A DNA stretch of 64,000 bases from RBG-13-68-16 sp041494245 (GTDB lineage Bacteria > Acidobacteriota > Thermoanaerobaculia > Thermoanaerobaculales > Thermoanaerobaculaceae). The stretch's first letter is position 1, and each line of letters starts with the position of its first letter. The notes under the pieces were generated by a model. The model was not told the origin of the DNA, made no database searches, and worked only from the letters and a program-made list of their open reading frames with translations. The translations under genes and the position numbers were made by a program. The DNA lies in the NCBI GenBank assembly GCA_041494245.1, contig JBGQAK010000001.1, positions 288,913 to 352,912 of the forward strand, in the 5' to 3' direction. Of this stretch, positions 35,074-44,611 are shown one piece after another.

Positions 35074-35679
35074 ATGAGCACCGATCGCCTGCAGCGGCAG
35101 ATCAGCTTCATCCTGGAGATCGACGCGCTCAAGAGCGTGCTACGGCAGTCGTACCTGCTGGCCGCTGCCAGGCAGGAGAACGCCGCCGAGCACAGCTGGC
35201 ACGTCGCAGTCATGGCGGTCGTGCTGGCCGAGCACGCCAACGAGCCGGTGGACCCGTCGCGCGTCGCGAGGATGATGCTCATCCACGACATCGTGGAGGT
35301 GGACGCCGGCGACACCTACGTCTACGACGAGTCCGGGGCGGCCGGGAAGGAGGAGCGGGAGCGCACGGCCGCGGACCGGCTTTTCGGGATGCTGCCCGCG
35401 GACCAGGCGGGTGAGCTGCACGCGCTCTGGGCGGAGTTCGAGGCGTGCCGCACGGCCGACGCACGCTTCGCCGCAGCGCTCGACCGCCTGATGCCGGTGC
35501 TCCACAACGTCCACACCTCGGGCAGGTCGTGGCGCGAGCACGGGATCACGGCCGACCGGGTGATCGCCCGCAACAGCACGATGCGCGAGGGCTCCGAGGC
35601 GCTGTGGGCGTACGCACGGTCCCTGATCGAGGACGCGGTCGCAAAGGGGCACCTGGCCGGGCCGAGGGCCGATCCCTGA
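35074..35679 (+). CDS. HD-domain phosphohydrolase (YfbR/COG1896-like)
   Basis: A 201-residue protein with the HD metal motifs in order: EHSWHVAVMAVVLAEHA (first His), MMLIHDIVEVDAGDTYVYD (His-Asp), and LDRLMPVLHN with a later Asp. This matches the COG1896 family of HD hydrolases, whose best-known member YfbR is a 5'-deoxynucleotidase. The cellular substrate here is not certain. The start is the ATG at 35074, preceded by GGGGGG. It follows the photolyase pseudogene by 38 nt and precedes addB by 72 nt. Confidence 0.88.
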   Translation: MSTDRLQRQISFILEIDALKSVLRQSYLLAAARQENAAEHSWHVAVMAVVLAEHANEPVDPSRVARMMLIHDIVEVDAGDTYVYDESGAAGKEERERTAADRLFGMLPADQAGELHALWAEFEACRTADARFAAALDRLMPVLHNVHTSGRSWREHGITADRVIARNSTMREGSEALWAYARSLIEDAVAKGHLAGPRADP

Positions 35680-35751
35680 GGGTCGGCGGCCCCAAGACGC
35701 GCCATTGACAGCCGGTCGGAAGGCATGCTCGCATGCGGCAGGGAGGGACCG

Positions 35752-38700
35752 GTGAGCGTTGGTCGGGGGCCCGCTCACGGCGGGGCGCGCATCATTCTAG
35801 GCCGCGGGGCGCGGCACACCGAGGAGTTGCTGCTCGCCGACCTCCTTCCGCTGCTGCCTGGCTCCCCCGCTGACACCGCACTGCTCGCCAGGCCGGTGAT
35901 CGTGGTGGTCCCCTCCCGCTCCCTGCGCCTGCACCTCGCTGCGCGCCTCGTCGCGGTGCGAGCGCGGGCGGCGGCAGGCGTCGAGATCGTGACGCTGCAC
36001 GGCGTGGCCTCCCGGATCGTCGCCCGCGGCGAGGGGGCGCGCGGGTCCGGCACACGCCTGCTCCCAGTGCTCGTCAGCCGTTTCGCCAGGCGCGAGCCGG
36101 CGCTGCGGGAGCTCGCCGCGGCGCTTGAGGATGGGGAGCTCCCCGTCATCGCGACCGTCCGTGACCTCCTCGATGCCGGCTTCGTGCCGGCGAGCGCGGA
36201 GGCGGTCGCGGAGCTGCTGGAAGGGCACCGGGATGCGGCGGAACGGGAGCGCGCCGCGGCGCTGATCAGGATCGCCTGTGCGGTCGCGCTGGTGCTGGAG
36301 GCGGGCGAGCTGGACCTTGCCTCGGACCTCCTGCGGCGCGCCACGACGCTGATCAGGACGGATCCCGAGCGCGCCCTGCCCGGCCGTGCCGTGCTGATTC
36401 ACGGCTTCGCCGACGCCACCGGGCTGGCGACGGACCTGATCGAGGCGCTGCTCGCGCAGCGTGGGGCGTGGATCTACCTCGACCAGCCCCCGGACCCGGT
36501 CGATGCTTCGAAGGCCGACCTCGGCGTCGCGTTCAGCGAGCGCTTCCTCCGTCGCTTGCAGGGTGTGGCGACCCCGGAGCCGGCCGGCTCGCCGCCGCCG
36601 GCGGGCGGCACGCCGGAGATGTTCCGTGCCCAGGGGGCGCACACCGAGGTGCGGGAGGTCGCGCGGCGGATCCGCGCCTTGCTCGATGTCGGCACGGCGC
36701 CCGAGCGGATCGGCGTGGTGGCACGCGACCTCGCCCCGTACGCATTCCCGATCCAGACGCACTTCACTCGCCTCGGGGTTCCGTTCTCGGCGCTGGGTAC
36801 GGTTGGCTCGCTCGATGCCGCCGCACGGCGCGTGCGCGCGCTTTCCCAGGTGCTGCGGCGCGGAGGCCAGGCCCCGACCGACAGCTGGCTCGCCGCCAGT
36901 TCCCTGGGGGGGTACGAACTGCGCCTCGCCCTGCACGCCTGCGGAGCGGCCCGCCTGCGCGACGTGGCCGCGCTCGAACCCGAGTCGGTCCTGGACGGAA
37001 ACGGGGAGCTCGTGCTTCCGGTGCGGCGCGGTCTCGCCGAGCTCGAGGGCGAGGCCGACGGGAACGGCAACGGCGGCCGCCGGGTGGCTCCCCGCCGCCG
37101 GCTCTCGGGCGCCCGCCTGCGCCACGCGATCAAACTCGCGTCGGCGTTCGTGGCGCTCCTCGAGACGTGGCCTGCGCAAACGACACCGGCGGAGCACCTG
37201 GGTCGTCTCCGGAGGCTCCTCGAGGAGGGGCTGGGCTGGCGCGGCGGCCGCCCCGGAGCGGACGAGGTCCTGAAGGTGCTCTCGACGCTCGCGGTCGAGC
37301 TCCCCGTCGGGCTTGCGCTCTCCCGCGAGGAGTTCTTCATGCTGGTGTGGCGAGGGATCGAAGGGATCGCCATGCCGCCGCTTGGTGGTGCGGGGGGAGG
37401 CGTGCAGGTGCTCTCGGTGATCGAGGCGCGGGCGCGGACGTTCGGGCATCTCTTCCTGCTCGGCCTGAACCGTGACTCCTTCCCGCGCCAGGTGCGCGAA
37501 GACCCGCTCCTCCCCGACCGGCTCCGCCAGGCGATCGAGAGGGACCTTCTCCCGCAGGTCCCCGTCAAGCGCCTCGGGTTCGACGAGGAGCGCTACCTGT
37601 TCGCCCAGCTCCTCTCCTCCTCCGAGAGCGTGACGGTCTCCTGGCAGGTGTGCGACGACGACGGCAAGGCGCGCCCGCCCTCACCGCTCGTCGAGCGGCT
37701 GCGGCTGGCGGGCGGGGCGAAGGAACCCCCCCTGGCGGGCGTGGTGCTCGCCCCGCAGCCGGGGGAGCTGAAGACCCCCGGCGAGCACGCGGTGCTCACC
37801 GGGTTGCACGGGACGCGCGGCCAGTTCGGCCGTGTGCTCGAGGTTGCGTGCGCGGAGGGCGCCGGCGAGGAGGGGCGTGCGCGTGCGGCGGCCCGCCTCG
37901 CGGTGCTTGAGGAGCTCGACCCGGACCGCCGCTCCTCCGAGGGGCGCGCTCGCGCCGCGGCGGTCGGGCCGTACTTCGGGTTCCTGGGAGCGCCGCGGGA
38001 GCGCGCCGACCCGAGGCGCGGCGCGCCGGCCGTCACCACCGTGGAGAACGTGGCCGCCTGTCCGTGGCAGGCGTTCCTCCGGCGTGTGCTGCGCCTGGAG
38101 CCGCCCCCCGACCCGCTGGCGGCGGCACCTGGGGTGGACGCGCTCCTGCTCGGGCAGGGGGTGCACCGGGCGCTCGAAGCGGTCGTCAGGGTGGGTGGGG
38201 GCGAGCTGCCGCGGAGCGTCTCCGGGGCGCTGTCGGCGCGGCCGGTCGCGGTGGCCTGGCCGGCCGCGGCGGATCTGGAGCGCGTTCTACGCGACTCCTG
38301 CACCCGCCTGGCGCGCGAGGAGGGCCTCACGCTCCCCGGACTCGACCGGTTGCTAGGGGAGCGGGTGCGGCCGTTTCTCGAGGTGGCTGGGCGGCTCGGC
38401 TGGGCCGGCACAGGCAGGAGCGTCGCGGCACTCGGAGTCGAGGCGGAGGGGGCGGTGACGGTTGAGGACGAGGCCGGAACGCCGCGGACGCTGGCGTACC
38501 GGGCGGACCTCGTGGAGGAGGCGGGCGGGCGGGTCGTCTTCACCGACTTCAAGACCGGCAAACCGCTCTCGAAGGGAAAGCGGGAGGACACGCGGCAGGG
38601 GCACCTCCTCCGAGAGATCGCGAGCGGGCGGGCGCTGCAGGCGGCCGCGTACGCGATGGGCGCGGGTGGACGCCCCGCCGAGGGGCGCTACCTCTTCCTG

Positions 38701-39036
38701 CGGCCCGACCTCGAGGACGACATCCGGGAGCTCGCGGTCACAAGCGACGATCCGGCGCCGGCGAAGGCTTTTCGGGGTGCGGTGCTGGCGGTCCTCTCCG
38801 CATGGGAGGCCGGCAGCCTCTTCCCGCGCCTGGAGCGGGCGGACACGCCGGAGGAGCCCGCGCGCTGTGCGGTTTGCGAGGTACGGGAGGCCTGCGTGCG
38901 CGGGGACAGCGGGTCCCGCCGGCGCCTAGCCCGCTGGGCTGCGGTCCCCGAGGAGCAGCCGTGCGAGACCTCTGACGCGGAGGCCGCGCTGCGACTGCTG
39001 TGGAACCTCGGGGTGGAAGAGGAGGACGCGGAGTGA
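35752..39036 (+). CDS. addB: AddB-like ATP-dependent nuclease subunit (PD-(D/E)XK, Fe-S)
   Basis: About 1094 residues. I take GTG 35752, 5 nt after GGGAGGG, over the ATG at 35725. The N-terminal half is a degenerate helicase fold without a Walker A lysine (VVVPSRSLRLHLAARL), as in many AddB proteins. The C-terminal nuclease has the first Fe-S Cys in ENVAACPWQAFLRR, the catalytic strand VVFTDFKTGKPL, a Q-x-x-x-Y helix (LQAAAYAMG), and the cluster CAVCEVREAC (C-x2-C-x5-C). AddB scans for Chi and cuts the 5'-ended strand in AddAB recombinational repair. Its stop overlaps the addA start as GTGA, so the two are coupled. Confidence 0.9.
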   Translation: MSVGRGPAHGGARIILGRGARHTEELLLADLLPLLPGSPADTALLARPVIVVVPSRSLRLHLAARLVAVRARAAAGVEIVTLHGVASRIVARGEGARGSGTRLLPVLVSRFARREPALRELAAALEDGELPVIATVRDLLDAGFVPASAEAVAELLEGHRDAAERERAAALIRIACAVALVLEAGELDLASDLLRRATTLIRTDPERALPGRAVLIHGFADATGLATDLIEALLAQRGAWIYLDQPPDPVDASKADLGVAFSERFLRRLQGVATPEPAGSPPPAGGTPEMFRAQGAHTEVREVARRIRALLDVGTAPERIGVVARDLAPYAFPIQTHFTRLGVPFSALGTVGSLDAAARRVRALSQVLRRGGQAPTDSWLAASSLGGYELRLALHACGAARLRDVAALEPESVLDGNGELVLPVRRGLAELEGEADGNGNGGRRVAPRRRLSGARLRHAIKLASAFVALLETWPAQTTPAEHLGRLRRLLEEGLGWRGGRPGADEVLKVLSTLAVELPVGLALSREEFFMLVWRGIEGIAMPPLGGAGGGVQVLSVIEARARTFGHLFLLGLNRDSFPRQVREDPLLPDRLRQAIERDLLPQVPVKRLGFDEERYLFAQLLSSSESVTVSWQVCDDDGKARPPSPLVERLRLAGGAKEPPLAGVVLAPQPGELKTPGEHAVLTGLHGTRGQFGRVLEVACAEGAGEEGRARAAARLAVLEELDPDRRSSEGRARAAAVGPYFGFLGAPRERADPRRGAPAVTTVENVAACPWQAFLRRVLRLEPPPDPLAAAPGVDALLLGQGVHRALEAVVRVGGGELPRSVSGALSARPVAVAWPAAADLERVLRDSCTRLAREEGLTLPGLDRLLGERVRPFLEVAGRLGWAGTGRSVAALGVEAEGAVTVEDEAGTPRTLAYRADLVEEAGGRVVFTDFKTGKPLSKGKREDTRQGHLLREIASGRALQAAAYAMGAGGRPAEGRYLFLRPDLEDDIRELAVTSDDPAPAKAFRGAVLAVLSAWEAGSLFPRLERADTPEEPARCAVCEVREACVRGDSGSRRRLARWAAVPEEQPCETSDAEAALRLLWNLGVEEEDAE

Positions 39037-42000
39037 AGGGCGGCCGCGCGTACTCAGAGGCGCGGGACGCCGATCACAACGCGCGAGTTGTGTCGCAGAC
39101 CGTCTTCGACCGGCCGCTGGTGCTGGAGGCCGGCGCGGGGACCGGCAAGACCGCCACGCTGGTGGCTCGCCTTCTCGCGTGGTGCCTCGGCCCAGGGTGG
39201 CGGCGGGCCACCGAGGAGCTGCGCGCGCACGAGGCACAGTTCGGGCGGCCGGAGGGTGTGCCCGCGGACCGGATCGCCGCGCGGGTCCTCGACGGCGTGG
39301 TCGCGATCACCTTCACGGAGGCGGCGGCGGCCGAGATGGCGACGCGCGTCGCCCAGGCGCTCGCCGAGGTCGAGCGCGGGGAGCTGCCCAGGGGGCTCCT
39401 GCCCGAGACACTTGCCGGGGCGGCCGGCGAGGAGCGGGCGCGGGCCTCGGCGCTGCTGGTCGCGCTCGACCACCTCCTGGTGGCGACCATCCACGCGTTC
39501 TGCCGCCGCCTGCTCGCGGGCGTGCCGCTGGAGGCGGGGCTGCACCCGAGCTTCGCGGTGGACGCGGAGGGGCTGGTGCTCGCCGAGGTCGTGCAGGAGA
39601 TCGTGGAGTCGGCGTTCCGCCAGGCGCTCGCGGCCCCGGAAGGGAGCGCGCTCTTCGCCCTCGCGGCCAGGGGCGTTGATTTCCCTCACCTGATCGAGGC
39701 GCTCGTGACGCTGGTTGAAAAGGGGGTCCCGCCGCCGGCGCTCGCGGAGGACCCGCTCGGTGGCGAGGCGATGGCCGAGCTGGCCGCCTGCGTCCGCGCG
39801 CGTGCCGACGCGGTGCGTAAGCTTCTCGGTAGGCGTTTGGTGGGTTCGCACAGGACCCGGAGCGCGTCGGAGATCGCGGACGGCGTGGGCGCGCTCGCCG
39901 GTGACCGCCGCTCGGACACACTGGCCGAGCTGGTCGCCACGGTTGGCGCAGCGCTGCCCGACAACCTCGTTTTGCACCTCGAGAAGTGGGGCAGGGGCGA
40001 GTTCAGCGCGAGCGAAACCGGTGCGCTGGGCGAGGCGGCGGCCGAGCTGATCGAGCCGGCGCGCGAGCTCGCCGGGGTGGTGCGGCACCTCGCGGGTCTC
40101 GACCCCGAGCTGCTCGATCTGGGGCGGCGCGTGCTCGCGCCGCTGCTCGGCGAGGTCCACCGGACGATGCGCACACGCGGGGCCGAGACGTTCGCCGCCC
40201 TCCTGCGGGACGCGTGCGAGGTGCTGGCGCACCACCCCGCGGTCCGCTCGCGCATCCGCGGCGAGATCACGCAACTGATGGTGGACGAGTTCCAGGACAC
40301 CGACCGGCGGCAGTGCGAGATCCTCCGCCTGCTCGCCCTCGACGGCCCCGCGGATGCGCGCCCCGGCCTCTTCCTGATCGGGGACCCCAAGCAATCGATC
40401 TACGGGTGGCGCGACGCGGACCTGGCGGCCTACGACGACTTCCTGGAGCTCGTGCGGCAGGGCGGTGGCGAGGTCATGAGCCTGGCGGTGAACTTCCGTT
40501 CGCTCCCAGCGATCCTCGGGGAGGTCGAACGCGTGGTGAGTCCCGTGATGGGACACGAGCCCGGGATGCAGCCAGCGTTCCAGCCGTTGCTGCCGTGCGA
40601 TGAGCGCACGGCCGAGGCCGACCCGCTCGGCGGGCGGCGGGCGCCCGTGGAGTACTGGGTCTCATGGAAGCGTGACGGGGGCGGCCTCGCGGAGCCGAAC
40701 ACCCAGCAGGCCGCGGACCTGGAGGCGGCGGCGCTGGCTTCGGACATCCGGGAGCTGCACGCGGACGGGGTGCCCTGGCGGGAGTTCGGCGTGCTGCTGA
40801 GGAGCACCGGCGACATCGACGTCTACCTCCAGGCGTTCCGCGACGCGGGCGTCCCGTACCTCGTGGAGCGCGACCGCTCATACTACCGGCGCCGCGAGAT
40901 CATCGAGGCGGCCGCGCTGGTGCGGACGGTGCTCGACCCCGGCGACCACCTGGCCCTGGTCACGGTACTGCGCTCGAGCGTGGTGGGGGCGCCGGATGCG
41001 GCGTTCATCCCGCTCTGGACACGTTCGTTCCCCGACCGTGTGAGCGGGCTGGGAGGGTTGGGCGGCGAGGGGCTTGCCGCGTTGCAGCGGCTTGTGCTGG
41101 AAGTGGCGGCGTCGCTGCCGAAGGACGTGCCCGGGATCGAGCGCGTTCGGGGGTGGGAGCGCAACCTCGCGGCTTTCCTCGGGCACCTCGCCCGGTTGCG
41201 CGTCTCGTTCGAGACCGAGCCCGCGGCGGTGTTCGTGGAGAGGCTACGGACCCTCACGCTCTTCGAGGCGAGCGAGGCCGCGCGCGCCCTCGGCAGGTAC
41301 CGCGTCGCCAACCTCGACCGCTTCTTTCGCACCTTGCAGGAGACGATGGAGGCCGACGGGGACCCCCACGCAGTGTTGCGCGCGCTGCGGACGGCGGTCG
41401 GTGAGGTGCGCGAGGCCGAGGAGGGGCGGCCGCTCGCCGCGGCGGAGGACGCGGTGCGGGTGATGACCATCCACAAGGCCAAGGGCCTGGACTTCACCCA
41501 CGTCTACCTCATGCAGGCGCAAAAGAGGTCGCGAGCGGGAGCACGGCCCCCCTTCGATGCGGAGGAGAGCGGGGGCCGGTTCGAGTACGTGCTGTTCGGC
41601 GCGGCCACGCCGGGGTGGCACGCGGTCGAGGGACGCCGGAGTCGGGTGGCGCGGGCCGAGATGGTGCGCACGTTGTACGTGGCTATGACGCGCGCCAGGG
41701 ACCGCCTGGTCGTTGCCGGGATCTGGGCATTCGAGGCAGCGCCTCGGCCTGCACGGTCGCGCTCGCACATGGATCTTCTGGCCCGGCGCGAGGCACCGCC
41801 GGGGGGCCTCGCCGCGGCCGCTGGGCGGGTGAGTGCTGCGGGCGGCCGCCACGAGGACGGCGGCGGCGCCCGTTGGGTGTTCCCGGCTCTCGGAGCGGCC
41901 GGTGCGGAGCCGCGGATGCTGGATGAGCCCCCCGCGCTCGCCTCGCCGGCGGAGGTCGAGCGGCAGGCGGCTCGGCTGGCCGCGCTGGGACGCGATGCCG

Positions 42001-42656
42001 GGGCGCGGATGGCGAGGGCGTTCTCCACCCCGGCCTCGGAGGAGGCCCACCGGGTTCTCCGGGAGCTCCTGGCGGAGCGGGCCGCCGGCGAGGACGGCAC
42101 ACCGGGTCGGCCGGTCGGCCTCGAGGAAGGGCAAACCATCGGCGCGGCGGCCGGCGTCGCGGTCCACGGTGTCCTTGAGGCGCTCGACCTGGCCGGCGGG
42201 CTTGCGAAACAGCTTGCCGCAGCGTCGTCCTCCCTTCGCGCGACGCTCGAGGGGCTCGTGGCGCCGCGCGCGCTCGACGATGCGGTGGAGCGTGCGGGGG
42301 CGATCCTCGCAAGGGTGGCGGCCGGTCCGCTGCTTGCCCGGTTGCAGGAGATCGCGCCCCACGTTCTCGCCCGCGAGCTCTCGGTCCTGCTGCCTCCCGG
42401 GGTGTCCGACGGTCCGGTGGGGTTCGTCTCGGGTGCGCTCGACCTCGTCTACCGCGACCCGGCGAGCGGGAGGGTGGTAATTGCGGACTACAAGACCGAC
42501 GACGTGGCGGGCGAGGGCGAGGTCAGGGAGCGCGTCGCCGCCTATGCCCTGCAGGGTGCCGTCTATCGGCAGGCGCTCCAGGAAGCACTCGGTCTTGCCG
42601 AGGCGCCCCGGTTCGAGCTGTGGTTCCTGCACACCGGCCGGATCGAAGAGGCCTGA
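39033..42656 (+). CDS. addA: AddA-like UvrD-family helicase-nuclease
   Basis: A 1207-residue protein starting at GTG 39033 within the GTGA overlap, GGAGG at 39021. SF1A helicase motifs: I LEAGAGTGKTATL (residues 31-43), Ia AITFTEAAAAEMATR, II MVDEFQDTDRRQCEI, III FLIGDPKQSIYGWRDADL, V VMTIHKAKGLDFTHVYL, VI RTLYVAMTRARDRLVV. The C-terminal RecB-type nuclease has VIADYKTDD and YALQGAVYRQAL. AddA supplies the 3'-5' motor and cuts the 3'-ended strand. With AddB it processes double-strand breaks for RecA loading. Length and motif order are normal for AddA. Confidence 0.95.
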   Translation: MKGGRAYSEARDADHNARVVSQTVFDRPLVLEAGAGTGKTATLVARLLAWCLGPGWRRATEELRAHEAQFGRPEGVPADRIAARVLDGVVAITFTEAAAAEMATRVAQALAEVERGELPRGLLPETLAGAAGEERARASALLVALDHLLVATIHAFCRRLLAGVPLEAGLHPSFAVDAEGLVLAEVVQEIVESAFRQALAAPEGSALFALAARGVDFPHLIEALVTLVEKGVPPPALAEDPLGGEAMAELAACVRARADAVRKLLGRRLVGSHRTRSASEIADGVGALAGDRRSDTLAELVATVGAALPDNLVLHLEKWGRGEFSASETGALGEAAAELIEPARELAGVVRHLAGLDPELLDLGRRVLAPLLGEVHRTMRTRGAETFAALLRDACEVLAHHPAVRSRIRGEITQLMVDEFQDTDRRQCEILRLLALDGPADARPGLFLIGDPKQSIYGWRDADLAAYDDFLELVRQGGGEVMSLAVNFRSLPAILGEVERVVSPVMGHEPGMQPAFQPLLPCDERTAEADPLGGRRAPVEYWVSWKRDGGGLAEPNTQQAADLEAAALASDIRELHADGVPWREFGVLLRSTGDIDVYLQAFRDAGVPYLVERDRSYYRRREIIEAAALVRTVLDPGDHLALVTVLRSSVVGAPDAAFIPLWTRSFPDRVSGLGGLGGEGLAALQRLVLEVAASLPKDVPGIERVRGWERNLAAFLGHLARLRVSFETEPAAVFVERLRTLTLFEASEAARALGRYRVANLDRFFRTLQETMEADGDPHAVLRALRTAVGEVREAEEGRPLAAAEDAVRVMTIHKAKGLDFTHVYLMQAQKRSRAGARPPFDAEESGGRFEYVLFGAATPGWHAVEGRRSRVARAEMVRTLYVAMTRARDRLVVAGIWAFEAAPRPARSRSHMDLLARREAPPGGLAAAAGRVSAAGGRHEDGGGARWVFPALGAAGAEPRMLDEPPALASPAEVERQAARLAALGRDAGARMARAFSTPASEEAHRVLRELLAERAAGEDGTPGRPVGLEEGQTIGAAAGVAVHGVLEALDLAGGLAKQLAAASSSLRATLEGLVAPRALDDAVERAGAILARVAAGPLLARLQEIAPHVLARELSVLLPPGVSDGPVGFVSGALDLVYRDPASGRVVIADYKTDDVAGEGEVRERVAAYALQGAVYRQALQEALGLAEAPRFELWFLHTGRIEEA

Positions 42657-42756
42657 GCGTCCCGGCGGTCCGGGCGGGGGGCCCCCGCAGAGGTCGGTGG
42701 CTCAGGCGCGCGTTGCGGCGGTATTTGTGGCAAGATGCGCGCCGCGGGGGGATGAC

Positions 42757-43242
42757 GTGGTACGCGGGGTGAGCGCGATCGAGATCCGCGCGGCCGATGA
42801 CGAGAAGTTGATCGGGCAGGCGCGCCTCCTCTTCAAGGAGTACGCCTCGTTGCTGGGCGTGGACCTCTCCATGCAGGATTTCGCTCGCGAGCTGGCGGAG
42901 CTGCCGGGGGCGTACGTACCGCCGGGCGGTGTGCTGCTGATCGCGTTCCGCGACAGTCGGCCCGCGGGGTGCGTCGCGATGCGGCCGTTCGGCGAGCGGA
43001 CCTGCGAGATGAAAAGGCTGTACGTCCGCCACCCGTTCCGCGGCAAGGGAGTCGGGAAGCGGCTCGCGGCCGCGGTCATCGACAGGGCCCGCGAGGCCGG
43101 CTACCGCAGGATGCGGCTCGACACCCTCCAGTGGATGCAGGAAGCAGTTGCCCTCTATCGCGCGCTTGGCTTCAGGGAGATCGAGCCGTACCGTCCCAAT
43201 CCGATCGAGGGTGCGGTGTTCATGGAGCTCGACCTGTCCTGA
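42757..43242 (+). CDS. GNAT-family N-acetyltransferase
   Basis: A 161-residue protein; GTG 42757 follows a G-run at 42746-42751. The GNAT core is clear: the beta4 strand CEMKRLYVRHPFRGKGVGKR carries the acetyl-CoA pyrophosphate loop (R-x-x-G-x-G, here RGKGVGKR). AAAVIDRAREAGYRRMRLDT and ALYRALGFREIEPYRPNPIE follow. The substrate is unknown. In-frame sequence upstream of 42757 overlaps the addA 3' end and lacks GNAT features. It is convergent with the GT2 gene; a long inverted repeat lies between them. Confidence 0.88.
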   Translation: MVRGVSAIEIRAADDEKLIGQARLLFKEYASLLGVDLSMQDFARELAELPGAYVPPGGVLLIAFRDSRPAGCVAMRPFGERTCEMKRLYVRHPFRGKGVGKRLAAAVIDRAREAGYRRMRLDTLQWMQEAVALYRALGFREIEPYRPNPIEGAVFMELDLS

Positions 43243-43256
43243 GCGATCCGCGGTCG

Positions 43257-43317
43257 ACGCCGCCGCAGGGCCTGACGCTCTCGGTATTCGATCGTGCCCG
43301 GGCTCAGGCCGCGGCGT
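43257..43317. terminator. inverted repeat between convergent genes (possible bidirectional terminator)
   Basis: ACGCCGC (43257-43263) pairs with GCGGCGT (43311-43317), and GGCCTGA (43269-43275) pairs with TCAGGCC (43304-43310). This gives a long bulged stem across the whole gap between the GNAT and GT2 genes. No T-tract is present, so factor-independent termination is uncertain. Confidence 0.4.
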
Positions 43318-43318
43318 G

Positions 43319-44611
43319 TCAACGCGCGGCCCCGCTGCCCTTGGCGGGCTGCCGGTCGAAACGCACGGTCTTGACCCAGGTTTGGCGCTCGCGCTTGACG
43401 ACGTCGAGCCAGAGGGCGTGCGCCACGACCACGATCCAGAGCTGGCAGTAGGTGAAGTAGGCCAGCACGATCAGGCCGATCTTGGCGAGCGAGTCTTCGC
43501 GGTCGTAGGAGAGTGCGAGCAGGATCTCCATGATGAAGAGCAGGAACGCCAGCACCCACACGGCGGTGTAGGGGCCGGGGAGGGGGATCGCGATCACCCT
43601 GAACACGCTCGCGAGGAACAGCAGGTCCGAGGCCACGATCGCCACGAAGAAGACGTAGTAGAGCGAGAGCAGGTAGAGGACCTCGACCGCGAGCACCTTG
43701 CGCTTGAAGCGCGGGATCTGGCGCATGAACTTGCTGGCCACGTAGTTGTTGCCGCGCACCCAACGGGTGCGCTGCCGGAACCAGACCTTCCACGTCTCCG
43801 GCTCCTGCTCGTAGGTGACCGCGTACGGGATCACCTTGATCCGGTACCCCTCCATGTAGACACGGATGGAAAGCTCCGAGTCCTCGGTGATGGCAGACTC
43901 ATCCCACCGTCCGACCGCGTCGAGGAGGTGCCGCCGGATGACGAAGTTGGTCCCCGGGAGCGTGCTCACGCGGAACAGCTTCCAGCGCCCCGCTTGCACG
44001 ATGGACTGGAACGAGAGCGTCTCCACGTTGATGAAGCGCGTCAGGAGGTTGCGGTCGCGGTTGTCGGTGCGGAACTTGCCCAGCACCGCCCCGAGGTCGG
44101 GGTGGAGGAGGAGCTGAGCCATCAGGTAGCGCAGCGCTGCCGGCTCCGGGGTGTTGTCCGCGTCGTAGACCGCCACGAAAGGCGCCTCGGTCTGCAAAAG
44201 GCCGAGGTTAAGCGCGCGGGACTTGCCCTTGCCGCCCTCTCCCTGCGGAACGTCGATGAGGCGGACGCGCCGGTCGCGCTGGGCGAACGAGCGCACGATG
44301 GCGCCGGTTTCGTCGGTGGACGCATCGTTGATGACGATCACCTCGTAGCGGTCACCCGGGTAGTCGAACGCCAGCATGGCCTCCAGCGTGCGGGCGATGA
44401 CCTTGCCCTCGTTGTGCGCCGGGATCAGCACGGCCACCCGGGGGAGGTCGAGTTCGAGGGCGTCCACCTCGTTCTTCTCCTTTGCAGAGCGCAGCACGTG
44501 GAAGAAGGCGGCGACGGTGAGGACGAGCTGATAGGCGATCATGAACCAGATCAGGATCACGGCCAGCACGAAGACGATGCTGAGGTCGAGCTGGAGGGCG
44601 GTCTCGCTCAT
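43319..44611 (-). CDS. membrane processive glycosyltransferase, GT2 (PgaC/cellulose-synthase-like)
   Basis: A 430-residue inner-membrane glycosyltransferase: one N-terminal TM (IVFVLAVILIWFMIAYQLV), a GT-A catalytic domain, and four C-terminal TM helices. The motifs of processive synthases are all present: VAVLIPAHNEGKVI, VINDAST, the DxD in VYDADNTPEP, the acceptor-site TED in ESAITEDSELS, and QRTRWVRG (QxxRW). It should polymerise and extrude a beta-linked polysaccharide such as poly-N-acetylglucosamine or a glucan. Its ATG overlaps the stop of the preceding 1320-residue gene as ATGA, so synthase and modifying protein are made together. Confidence 0.92.
   Translation of the reverse strand: MSETALQLDLSIVFVLAVILIWFMIAYQLVLTVAAFFHVLRSAKEKNEVDALELDLPRVAVLIPAHNEGKVIARTLEAMLAFDYPGDRYEVIVINDASTDETGAIVRSFAQRDRRVRLIDVPQGEGGKGKSRALNLGLLQTEAPFVAVYDADNTPEPAALRYLMAQLLLHPDLGAVLGKFRTDNRDRNLLTRFINVETLSFQSIVQAGRWKLFRVSTLPGTNFVIRRHLLDAVGRWDESAITEDSELSIRVYMEGYRIKVIPYAVTYEQEPETWKVWFRQRTRWVRGNNYVASKFMRQIPRFKRKVLAVEVLYLLSLYYVFFVAIVASDLLFLASVFRVIAIPLPGPYTAVWVLAFLLFIMEILLALSYDREDSLAKIGLIVLAYFTYCQLWIVVVAHALWLDVVKRERQTWVKTVRFDRQPAKGSGAAR

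Noticed and set aside
43247..43317. Attachment site or integron-like element at the GNAT/GT2 junction because of the long inverted repeat
   Set aside because: No integrase, direct repeat or tRNA is nearby; position between convergent genes is better explained as a terminator.
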